This document shows positions 16,041 through 23,809 of a DNA stretch of 64,000 nucleotides, in pieces; position 1 is the stretch's first letter; every line of letters starts with the position of its first letter. Source of the stretch: an uncultured Aquimarina sp. (lineage in GTDB: Bacteria > Bacteroidota > Bacteroidia > Flavobacteriales > Flavobacteriaceae); contig CANMKX010000005.1 of NCBI GenBank assembly GCA_947498595.1, positions 62,001 to 126,000 of the forward strand, read 5' to 3'. The position numbers were made by a program, and so were the translations under genes. A model generated the notes under the pieces. It was not told the DNA's origin and ran no database searches. It was given only the letters and a program-made list of their open reading frames with translations.

Positions 16041-18140
16041 TTAACCAAGTTTTTTGTCCGAAATACCTAATCCTTTAGCAAGATTGAATAGATTGCTGAA
16101 TAAAGTGTTTTCTGATTCGTCTGTAGACTTTTGTTTTAAGTCCATTAATAGATTAGAAATAGTCAGATTTTTAATATCCTCTGATGAAATTCCATATTTG
16201 GTAGCAAACTCTTTTATTTTTCCTAAAAGATTACCTTTTACATCATCACTACCTAGAATAGCATCTTTTACATCTTGTACATTGTCAGAATGTTTAACTA
16301 ATCTATCAAAACCTTTGGCTTTGGTTACTTGACCGATTATTTGATCAAAGAACATAGTTTCACCACCAACAATATCAATATTTGCAGCTCTTAATGCTTC
16401 ACCAATTACCTCAGCTTGTGCATCAGCAATTTCTTTTTGGATATTTATTTGAGCTAAATCAACTTGTAACTCTTTATCAAGACGTAGTTTGAATTCTTCA
16501 TGTTCTTTACCTACGCCATCAAGTTTTTTCATTGCTTCCGCTTTTTCTTCAATTCCAGCAGCTTCAGCCATTGCTATTTCTTTATCTCCAGCAGCTTTAG
16601 CTAATGCTTTTTCTTTAATAACTTCAGCTTCAGCAATACCTTCTTCTTTAAATGCTTCAGCCTTTGCTAAAATTCCAGCAGCTTCAGCTTTAGCTTTTTT
16701 CTCAATAATTGTAGCTTCTACTAAACCTTGACGTTCGTGAGCTTCAGCTTTAGCATGCATAACTTGTGCTTCAGACATTCCGATTGTAGCTTCTTCTTTT
16801 GCAGTAGCTTCTGCTAACGTCTTACGAGATTGAGCTTCTTTTTCACTAGCTTCTTTTTGAGCTTGTGCTTCGATATTAATTTCTTCAGCTTTTTGTTTAG
16901 CAGCTTCTTTTTGAGCTTCAGCATCTTTAATCGTTTTGATTAAGGATTCTTGAGCATTTGCCTCGGCAATAGTTATTTTTACTTGCTTTTCACGATCAGC
17001 AGTTTTAAAAGCTTCAATATCTTTCATGTTTTCTTGTTCTTCAACAACACCTTTTTCAAGCATAACACGATCTCGAATAACATCTTGAATGTTTTTCTTT
17101 TCTATTTCTAAAACTTTTTCTTTTTCTATTTGTGCTAATGTAACGATACGCTCACGTTCTGTAGCTTCGAGCATACGATCTTTTTCAACTCTCTCAGTTT
17201 CTACAGCATCAGTACGTTGTTTGTTTTTTGAAGCTACGATAATTTGGCGCTCCATATTTTCTTCAGCAATTTTCACTTTTTCTTCAGTGGCAATACGTGC
17301 TGTTTCCGATTTTAAACGTTCTTCCTCAGAAACCTTTAATACTTCAGCTTCTTCACGTGCTTTGATATTTGCGATTTCGCGTTTTTGTTGCTCTTCTTTT
17401 TCAGCTAATTGTTTATCTAATTCTAATATAGCTTCACGTGCTTCAACATCTTGTTTGCGTATAACTTTTTCTTCATCACGTTTAATTAAATTAGCTTTAA
17501 TATTTTGTTCTGCAGTTAATTTTGTGATTTTTTTGATTCCTTCTGCATCAAGAATATTATCCATTTTTAAAAGTGACACAGGAGTTTGCTCTAAATAATC
17601 AATCGCACAATCCTCAAGAGTATATCCATTTAAATCTGTACCAATAATACCTACTATCGCTTTTCTGAATTCGGTTCTTGCTTCGTATAATTCAGTGAAT
17701 TCGAATTTTTTACCAGCAGATTTTAGCGCTTCAGAAAATTTAGCTTCAAAAAGTTCTTCAAGAGTAGACGGATCTGAAGCTCTTTCGCATCCGATACTTT
17801 GTGCTACTTTTTTAATGTATTCTATTTCTGGATTAACTCGAACAAAGAAAGCTACTTTTATATCAGCTCTCATATTGTCTTTACAAACAAGGCCATCTTT
17901 TCCGATTCGTTCAATCTGAATCTTTTTTACAGCAATATCCATTATTTCTAATTTGTGAAATACTGGTACTACATAAATACCTTTATCTGTTCCAACTTGA
18001 GTTCCTTTTCTACCTGTACGAACTAATGCTTGTCCTTGAGGTACTTTTTTATAGAACATCGCTATTATAGCGAAGTACACTATGATTAAGAATAGACCTA
18101 TTCCTATTCCGATTCCAATGATTGATAATATGTTTTCCAA
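16041..18140 (-). CDS. YqiK-like flotillin (band 7/SPFH) membrane scaffold
   Basis: The 699-residue protein has an N-terminal membrane helix (about residues 5-30), a band 7/SPFH domain (about 35-215, with VPQGQALVRTGRKGTQVGTDKG) and a long coiled coil rich in Ala, Glu and Lys (about 215-570). The start is TTG at 18140, 13 bases after the stop of the YqiJ-like gene, and no usable ATG lies nearby. The family organises membrane microdomains. The adjacent YqiJ-like gene recalls the E. coli yqiJ-yqiK pair. Confidence 0.92.
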   Translation of the reverse strand: MENILSIIGIGIGIGLFLIIVYFAIIAMFYKKVPQGQALVRTGRKGTQVGTDKGIYVVPVFHKLEIMDIAVKKIQIERIGKDGLVCKDNMRADIKVAFFVRVNPEIEYIKKVAQSIGCERASDPSTLEELFEAKFSEALKSAGKKFEFTELYEARTEFRKAIVGIIGTDLNGYTLEDCAIDYLEQTPVSLLKMDNILDAEGIKKITKLTAEQNIKANLIKRDEEKVIRKQDVEAREAILELDKQLAEKEEQQKREIANIKAREEAEVLKVSEEERLKSETARIATEEKVKIAEENMERQIIVASKNKQRTDAVETERVEKDRMLEATERERIVTLAQIEKEKVLEIEKKNIQDVIRDRVMLEKGVVEEQENMKDIEAFKTADREKQVKITIAEANAQESLIKTIKDAEAQKEAAKQKAEEINIEAQAQKEASEKEAQSRKTLAEATAKEEATIGMSEAQVMHAKAEAHERQGLVEATIIEKKAKAEAAGILAKAEAFKEEGIAEAEVIKEKALAKAAGDKEIAMAEAAGIEEKAEAMKKLDGVGKEHEEFKLRLDKELQVDLAQINIQKEIADAQAEVIGEALRAANIDIVGGETMFFDQIIGQVTKAKGFDRLVKHSDNVQDVKDAILGSDDVKGNLLGKIKEFATKYGISSEDIKNLTISNLLMDLKQKSTDESENTLFSNLFNLAKGLGISDKKLG

Positions 18141-18153
18141 AATTTAAATAGTA

Positions 18154-18891
18154 TTAGTTATTAGTATATGATTTTATGTAATAATAGTTTTTGTCTGAGG
18201 ATTGTTTAATTATTAGAATATCGTTTTTATGATCGATAAAATTACCATCTAAAGATTTTACATAAATAGACATCACTTTTGAATTAATTGAAACCTCTGC
18301 TAATTCTAATTGATCGTTTTTTATGGATGATTTCAATGTACCTATTCTACCTATTAATTCTAAAGGTTTATCTCCATCTTGATTTAAACTTTTGAAAAAG
18401 TTTTTAAAAGGAGTCGTAAAAACTTTATTTAAAATTAATGACGGAATTATTGCTCCAAAGAAAAATATAAAACCTAATGTTGAATTATAAGAATGAGTTA
18501 AGGTGGTGGTTATTGTTGTACATAGCCACCATATAAATATCCAACAAGTAAATGTGAACATAAATGGTAATCCTACAAAATTGAAATAGATTAATACTAT
18601 TTGCCACCATTTTAATGGTTTTCTTCTTTTTCCTAAAACATGGTCTTTATCAACGTCTGTATTAGCAATGTCATGTAAATCGATATTTCCTCCTTCAAGA
18701 TTTGTATCCATATCTAAGTCGATATCGGTATCAACATCTACGTCCATTTCTACATCTATATCAATATCTACATCGGTATCAAAGTCGATACCAGTAACCA
18801 TATTGAGTATCCAGTAAAGAATAAGTATGATTAATAGTATTGTTAGAGTTATATTGACAGGAGAAAAAAGTATGTTAGCTAGTCCATTCAT
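18154..18891 (-). CDS. YqiJ-like OB-fold membrane protein with Asp-rich segment
   Basis: This 245-residue protein has a membrane helix (about residues 12-33), an extraordinary acidic stretch (about 35-80, alternating D with V, I, L or M), two or three more helices (about 100-160) and a C-terminal OB-like beta domain (about 180-240). The layout matches YqiJ/DUF1449 proteins, which relate to NfeD and pair with flotillins. It lies 13 bases upstream of the flotillin gene. The acidic repeat could bind cations, but it may simply be a linker. Confidence 0.8.
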   Translation of the reverse strand: MNGLANILFSPVNITLTILLIILILYWILNMVTGIDFDTDVDIDIDVEMDVDVDTDIDLDMDTNLEGGNIDLHDIANTDVDKDHVLGKRRKPLKWWQIVLIYFNFVGLPFMFTFTCWIFIWWLCTTITTTLTHSYNSTLGFIFFFGAIIPSLILNKVFTTPFKNFFKSLNQDGDKPLELIGRIGTLKSSIKNDQLELAEVSINSKVMSIYVKSLDGNFIDHKNDILIIKQSSDKNYYYIKSYTNN

Positions 18892-18904
18892 GTATTAATT
18901 TTTG

Positions 18905-19621
18905 TTATTCTTTAGGTTTATCAGTCATTCCTAATTGTTCTTTTAATTTTGCTAAGTCGTCTTCGGCTCCCATTTCTGTTGTGTCAAGAGCATTATTGAT
19001 TTGATCATCGATAGATTTTCCAGAGTCAGCAATATCTCCATAAGCTTCTGCTAAAGCTTCTTCTTGATTTACTTTATCCTTCATTCTTTCTAACATAGAA
19101 ACGGTACTTGAACCATCAATTTCAGCTAATTGTTTATTAAGGTTTTTAGTAGCCTTAGAAACTTTAACTCTAGCTTTAAGGGTTTTTAATTCATTTTCCC
19201 ATTTGCTGATGTTCTGTTTTATTTCTTGTACATTTTTATCTAATTGTGCAACTGACTTGTCGAACTTTTCAGATTCAGCTTTTGAACGGTTTACATGTTG
19301 TTGAGCTTCTTCTTTTTTTACCAAAGCTTCTCTTGCTAAACGATCAGCTTCTGCAGCATCTATACCACCATTTTGAGCTTTTTTCAAAATCAACATTGCT
19401 TTTTGTTGATAATCTTGTGCTTTTGAAGTGTATTCTTCTGTATCGTTTTTAGAGCGTATAGCCATAGCTTTAACTTGAGCTAATGCTTCTAAGCTTTTAT
19501 CAAGGTCGCTTTTCATATCGCGTATTCCTTGTTCTGTCATTTTTATTGGGTCTTCTATCCCGTCTATTGCCGAATGTACTTCAGCTTGTCCTACTTTAAA
19601 TATACGTTTGAAAAAGTTCAT
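18905..19621 (-). CDS. pspA: PspA/IM30-family membrane-stress protein
   Basis: The 238-residue protein begins MNFFKRIFKVGQAEVHSAID, the amphipathic helix typical of PspA, then DPIKMTEQGIRDMKSDLDKS, then coiled coil to about residue 215. The family assembles ESCRT-III-like rods that protect damaged membranes. It follows the YbjN-like gene with a 4-base gap and precedes the YqiJ-like gene by 13 bases, so all are one operon. No pspF-like sigma-54 activator is nearby; the divergent XRE gene is the likely regulator. Confidence 0.93.
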   Translation of the reverse strand: MNFFKRIFKVGQAEVHSAIDGIEDPIKMTEQGIRDMKSDLDKSLEALAQVKAMAIRSKNDTEEYTSKAQDYQQKAMLILKKAQNGGIDAAEADRLAREALVKKEEAQQHVNRSKAESEKFDKSVAQLDKNVQEIKQNISKWENELKTLKARVKVSKATKNLNKQLAEIDGSSTVSMLERMKDKVNQEEALAEAYGDIADSGKSIDDQINNALDTTEMGAEDDLAKLKEQLGMTDKPKE

Positions 19622-19625
19622 TTTT

Positions 19626-20021
19626 TTAATATTTTGAAAAGTTTATAATTTGTTCTGAGTACTCACTTAAGAGTAACCCTAATGAATTTAAAGAGCCTTC
19701 TAGCTCATTGAGATCTAAATTTTCTACTTGAAGCGTATCTCTGAAAATTACCTTATCTCCAGTTTCGTCTAATACAAATGCTCCATGTACTATATCTCGG
19801 TTTTTTTGCAATAAGTTTTTATATACTGATTCGTTTTTGTTCTTGATGTTAAATATGTGCTGTTCCATTATTAAAATAGGAGGAGCAACGCCTAAAATCA
19901 AATTTTTGATTCCTTCGTTTTCTTTGCTGATCATTAAAATACCTTCTTTAGTATTCTCGTGTACGATATTGTAATTAAGTTCTAAAACAAAGTTTTTTAC
20001 CAGCTGAAAAGGAGTGTCCAT
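19626..20021 (-). CDS. YbjN-like (CesT/Tir chaperone fold) protein, operon head
   Basis: This 131-residue protein lacks a signal peptide. Its order of strands and helices, with HGAFVLDETGDKVIFRDTL followed by the helix LDLNELEGSLNSLGLLLSEY, matches the type III secretion chaperone-like fold of the YbjN and YjfI (DUF2170) families. Related genes often accompany PspA, as in E. coli yjfI-yjfJ. Which of the two families it belongs to is not certain. It is first in the operon, next to the divergent regulator. Confidence 0.65.
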   Translation of the reverse strand: MDTPFQLVKNFVLELNYNIVHENTKEGILMISKENEGIKNLILGVAPPILIMEQHIFNIKNKNESVYKNLLQKNRDIVHGAFVLDETGDKVIFRDTLQVENLDLNELEGSLNSLGLLLSEYSEQIINFSKY

Positions 20022-20336
20022 AGAAATGTGGTTTTGATTGATTATTAAATTTTATTACCAATATTAAGAATATCAATATTACAAAAACTCACATAATTTT
20101 TCCACTATACTTACAGCTAAATTGGCTAAATAACATGCAATGAGTATCATTTTTTTAGGTTTTAAGATTAATATAGTTTTATGCTGCTAATAATGTTAGT
20201 AATTCTTTTTTTGCAATTTTTATTATGCGTTTTTCAAAAGAACTCTATTAAAATTAGCAAAAGTCAATTGTATTAGCTAATATTGTTAGTGTAAAAGTAC
20301 AATTATTTTTCATAATTGCAAATAAAATTAGCAAAA
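20022..20336. promoter_or_regulatory. Divergent control region with repeated GCTAA half-sites
   Basis: This 315-base gap separates the operon head from the XRE regulator. GCTAA or its complement occurs at 20116, 20125, 20186, 20254, 20273/20276 and 20328. The pair at 20272-20281 forms the perfect palindrome ATTAGCTAAT. The 13-mer AAAATTAGCAAAA appears twice, at 20250-20262 and 20324-20336, the second ending at the regulator's ATG. These are good candidates for autoregulatory operators. Confidence 0.55.
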
Positions 20337-21095
20337 ATGTCATTTTTCGGAAAAAACATCAAAAAAATTCGCAGTGTCAAATCTCTAAGCCAACAATCGT
20401 TTGCAGAGTTATTTGACTTGAAAAGAGGTACTTTAGGGGCTTATGAAGAGGGGAGAAGTGAACCTAAGATTGAAACGATTATAAAAATAGCTAATTATTT
20501 TAGCATAAAAATAGACACACTCTTAACACAAGAATTAACAGTTAATGAGCTATTAAAATTCAAAGAGGACTTAACAACATATGCCGAAGACGTTAAGAGA
20601 GAACAATTTGCTATAGTACCATGTATCACCGAAAGTACTAGTGCAGATTATATCTCTCTATATAATAAAGAGACATTTATTAATGAATTACCAGTAATCC
20701 AATTACCTATTAATCCTTCTAAAGATTTTAGAGGTTTTACAGTCGCTAATCTTGAAATGACTACACATGATAAAGGCTTTTTTCCTAAAGATGTAGTAAT
20801 AGGTGAAAATGTACCGCAAGAGATTATAAAAAAATTGAATAATGGAACTCTTGTATTTGCACTTTTAAATGGACAATTAGTCTTTAGAAGACTATATATA
20901 ACTTCAAAAAAATTAATTCTTAGAGCTGATCATAAAAATATAGACGATATTGCTTTTGATGTAAATGATGTGAAAGAATTGTGGAGAGTACGTTATGTTT
21001 TCTGTAGACGAATACCTGAATTTGCAGATAAAGTTGAAGATAAACTATTTAAAATAGAACAACAATTATTGAATATTCAAGAGCGATTGAAATGA
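20337..21095 (+). CDS. XRE-family regulator with S24-like C-terminal domain
   Basis: I chose the ATG at 20337 (252 residues, MSFFGKNIKKIRS). A TTG at 20316 would add seven residues. The N-terminal helix-turn-helix has LSQQSFAELFDLKRGTLGAYEEGRSEP. After a linker, the C-terminal part (about residues 130-225) has the layout of a LexA/CI S24 domain. The Ser motif position reads NLEM and the Lys position reads FRRL, so self-cleavage is unlikely. It is divergent from the PspA operon and probably controls it, which is inference. Confidence 0.82.
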   Translation: MSFFGKNIKKIRSVKSLSQQSFAELFDLKRGTLGAYEEGRSEPKIETIIKIANYFSIKIDTLLTQELTVNELLKFKEDLTTYAEDVKREQFAIVPCITESTSADYISLYNKETFINELPVIQLPINPSKDFRGFTVANLEMTTHDKGFFPKDVVIGENVPQEIIKKLNNGTLVFALLNGQLVFRRLYITSKKLILRADHKNIDDIAFDVNDVKELWRVRYVFCRRIPEFADKVEDKLFKIEQQLLNIQERLK

Positions 21096-21236
21096 TAAAT
21101 AATTGATTTTGATTATTTTTGTGTTTAGTATAGTTTTTGGTTATAGTTTTATTGCTTAAAATAATTAAATTATTGATATGTAGGGAGATAAGTTCTTATC
21201 TTTATAATAAAGAAATTATCACTAAATATATCTAGA

Positions 21237-22691
21237 ATGACACGCAAGAGATTAACAACATCAGGAGGAGCTCCGGTTTCTAATAATCAGCGTTCTATAA
21301 CTGCAGGGGATAGAGGGCCAGTTTTACTACAAGATTATCAATTAATAGAAAAATTAGCGCATCAAAATCGTGAACGTATACCAGAACGTGTAGTACATGC
21401 AAAAGGATGGGGAGCGCAAGGTACTTTTACAGTAACAAAAGATATATCAAAATATACTAGAGCCAAGATTTTCTCTGAAGTAGGAAAGAAAACACCATTA
21501 TTAGCTAGGTTTTCTACTGTAGCAGGAGAGATGGGAGCTGCAGATACCGAAAGAGATGTTAGAGGCTTTTCTTTAAAATTTTATACAGAAGAAGGAAATT
21601 GGGATTTAGTAGGGAATAATACTCCTATATTCTTTATTAGAGATGGATATAAATTCCCAGATTTTATTAGAACTCAAAAAAGACATCCTAAAACAAATTT
21701 GAGATCGCCAGAAGCAATGTGGGATTTTTGGTCCCAAACACCAGAAAGTTTACATCAAGTAACAATCTTAATGTCTGATAGGGGTATCCCTACAGCGCCG
21801 ATGTATATGAATGGATATGGATCCCATACATTTTCATTTTGGAATGCAGACGGAGAGCGTTTTTGGGTAAAATTCCATTTCAAAACACAACAAGGACACA
21901 AGCATTATACAAATGAAGAGTCTGCGCAAGTGATTGGACAAACAAGAGAGAAATATCAAGAAGAATTATATGGAGCCATTGAAAAAGGAAATTTTCCAAA
22001 ATGGAAAATGATGGTGCAGATAATGCCTGAAAGTGATGCCGAAAAAACAGCATACAATCCGTTTGATTTAACAAAAGTTTGGCCACATGCCGATTATCCA
22101 TTACTTGAAGTTGGAGAGTTTGAGTTAAATAAAAATCCAGATAATTATTTTCAATATGTTGAAAATGCAGCATATTCACCTTCAAATGTTGTACCTGGTA
22201 TTGGCTTTTCTCCAGATAAAGTTTTACAAGCCCGAATATTTTCATACGCAGATGCTCATAGATACCGTTTAGGAACTCATTATGAAGCATTGCCTGCAAA
22301 CGCAGCTCACTCTGAAGTAAATCATTATCATAAAGATGGGGCAATGCGCTTCTTTACAAATAACCAAGATCCAGATGCTTATTATGAGCCTAATACAAAA
22401 GGAGGTCCTATAGAAGATCCTAGTGTTGCAGAACCACCTATGAAAATTAATGGTGATATAAGAAGATACGAAGAAAATGATCAGTTTGGAGATTATAAAC
22501 AACCAGGAGATTTATTCAGAATGTTTAATGATGAACAGAAAGAACGTTTGTTTAATAATATAGCAGGTGCTATGAATGGAGTTTCTTTAGAAATTATAGA
22601 AAGACAATTGGCTCATTTTGATAAAGCTGATCCAGCGTATGGAAATGGTGTGCGTAAAGCATTAAACATAACTCCTCAAGGAAATTATTAA
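21237..22691 (+). CDS. katA: Heme catalase, small-subunit type
   Basis: The 484-residue protein decomposes hydrogen peroxide. Visible landmarks are the distal His H54 in [41 protein letters not shown] with the distal Asn, and the proximal heme ligand Y337 in [14 protein letters not shown]. The C-terminus is complete and lacks the flavodoxin-like extension of large catalases. No Tat or Sec signal is evident, so it is probably cytoplasmic. A hairpin at 22706 and an ankyrin gene follow, recalling catalase-ankyrin pairs such as katB-ankB in Pseudomonas. Confidence 0.96.
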   Translation: MTRKRLTTSGGAPVSNNQRSITAGDRGPVLLQDYQLIEKLAHQNRERIPERVVHAKGWGAQGTFTVTKDISKYTRAKIFSEVGKKTPLLARFSTVAGEMGAADTERDVRGFSLKFYTEEGNWDLVGNNTPIFFIRDGYKFPDFIRTQKRHPKTNLRSPEAMWDFWSQTPESLHQVTILMSDRGIPTAPMYMNGYGSHTFSFWNADGERFWVKFHFKTQQGHKHYTNEESAQVIGQTREKYQEELYGAIEKGNFPKWKMMVQIMPESDAEKTAYNPFDLTKVWPHADYPLLEVGEFELNKNPDNYFQYVENAAYSPSNVVPGIGFSPDKVLQARIFSYADAHRYRLGTHYEALPANAAHSEVNHYHKDGAMRFFTNNQDPDAYYEPNTKGGPIEDPSVAEPPMKINGDIRRYEENDQFGDYKQPGDLFRMFNDEQKERLFNNIAGAMNGVSLEIIERQLAHFDKADPAYGNGVRKALNITPQGNY

Positions 22692-22705
22692 GAAATACTA
22701 TTAAC

Positions 22706-22734
22706 ATACCTCATCTGGTATCCAGATGAGGTAT
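22706..22734 (+). promoter_or_regulatory. Perfect 13-base-pair hairpin between catalase and ankyrin genes
   Basis: ATACCTCATCTGG (22706-22718) pairs perfectly with 22722-22734 around a 3-base loop. It is followed by TAATAAGC rather than a T-run, so it looks like an mRNA-stability or processing element after the catalase reading frame. Confidence 0.55.
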
Positions 22735-22747
22735 TAATAAGCATGTT

Positions 22748-23215
22748 ATGAAAAATATATTTGAAGCAATAAGAAGTGAAGAGATTAGCGATGTCGCTGC
22801 TATTTTAAAAGAAAATCCGAATGTTTTAGAAGAAAAAGATGCAAGAGGCTCGACTCCATTATTGTTAGCTTCTTATTACGGATTAGAGGATATAACAAAA
22901 CTATTGTTAAATAAAACGAAAGCGATAGATGCTCAAGATCGTTCTGGTAATACAGCTTTAATGGGAGTCTGTTTTAAAGGGTATTATAATATAGCTAAGT
23001 TGTTATTAGATGCAGGAGCAGATACTAATAAAGTAAATTATAATGGTGCAACAGCATTAATCTATGCAGCAACTTTTGGACAAAAGGAAATTATTAAATT
23101 ATTAATAGCATATGGGGCAGATCATACAATTAAAGATCATAGAGGATATACAGCAAAAATGCATGCAAATCTTCAAGGCCTTGATGTAGAAGGATTACTA
23201 ACAGTAACAGCGTAA
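22748..23215 (+). CDS. Ankyrin-repeat protein linked to catalase
   Basis: This 155-residue protein has about four ankyrin repeats, with DARGSTPLLLASYYG, DRSGNTALMGVCFKG, NYNGATALIYAATFG and DHRGYTAKMHA as the repeat cores. No signal peptide is present. Small ankyrin proteins encoded next to catalase are known to support full catalase activity in other bacteria, so the same role is likely. It is 56 bases downstream of the catalase gene. Confidence 0.85.
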   Translation: MKNIFEAIRSEEISDVAAILKENPNVLEEKDARGSTPLLLASYYGLEDITKLLLNKTKAIDAQDRSGNTALMGVCFKGYYNIAKLLLDAGADTNKVNYNGATALIYAATFGQKEIIKLLIAYGADHTIKDHRGYTAKMHANLQGLDVEGLLTVTA

Positions 23216-23217
23216 AT

Positions 23218-23796
23218 TTGAATTTTAATAAAGAAAGAAAAAATATTAAATCTGTCAATATTCGGTCAATAGCTTTGAAACGAAAATTATTGATAGCACC
23301 TCATAAAATTAAAGTACTCCAATCTTACCTAAGAGATAAAATCGAAGAAGAAGTTATTATAGTAAACACAAACTTAGGGATAGAAATATATTACTACTCT
23401 AATAATGATTACTATAATTTTATAAAGGAAAGTAGCCTGCTTTATTTAGATAAAGATGCGGATATTTCTAAATTAAAATATAGATTTTACGATACAAAAA
23501 GTGATGTCTATGAAAGTTTTTGCGAATCATTAAACACTTTTGTTAAGTATCCACAAATATTTTTAGCATACGCTAAAAAATTTACCAAACTCAATATAGA
23601 ATATCAGGATAGTAGATATATAATGCCTGTATTGAATAGTTTTTTCGAAGAGATATTAGCTACTATAGAAAAAACGGGTAAAATCCCACATGAAAATAAA
23701 CTTGTAAATAGAAAAAAATCTCAACGATCAATTTTGGGAAATCATATAATCCGAAAATTGATTGTTGAGATTTTATCAAGTGAGCATAAAAACTAA
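23218..23796 (+). CDS. Hypothetical protein, TTG start, coupled to the ankyrin gene
   Basis: The open frame of 192 residues has no ATG near its 5' end. The first usable start is the TTG at 23218, two bases after the ankyrin stop, which suggests translational coupling; a TTG at 23275 is the alternative. The protein is basic and polar, with no signal peptide or membrane helix, and ends with RSILGNHIIRKLIVEILSS. I do not recognise a family. It ends 13 bases before the convergent asnS stop. Confidence 0.55.
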   Translation: MNFNKERKNIKSVNIRSIALKRKLLIAPHKIKVLQSYLRDKIEEEVIIVNTNLGIEIYYYSNNDYYNFIKESSLLYLDKDADISKLKYRFYDTKSDVYESFCESLNTFVKYPQIFLAYAKKFTKLNIEYQDSRYIMPVLNSFFEEILATIEKTGKIPHENKLVNRKKSQRSILGNHIIRKLIVEILSSEHKN

Positions 23797-23809
23797 TATG
23801 CTTATTTTA

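Noticed and set aside
17089-17598. 169-residue plus-strand open frame inside the flotillin gene
   Set aside because: Its Ser/Phe-rich composition is the reverse reading of the Glu/Lys/Ala coiled coil. The flotillin protein on the other strand is clear.
21187-21200. GATAAG-TT-CTTATC inverted repeat 37 bases before the catalase gene
   Set aside because: It could be a peroxide-regulator site, but it does not match the PerR or OxyR patterns I know and occurs only once, so I did not call it an operator.
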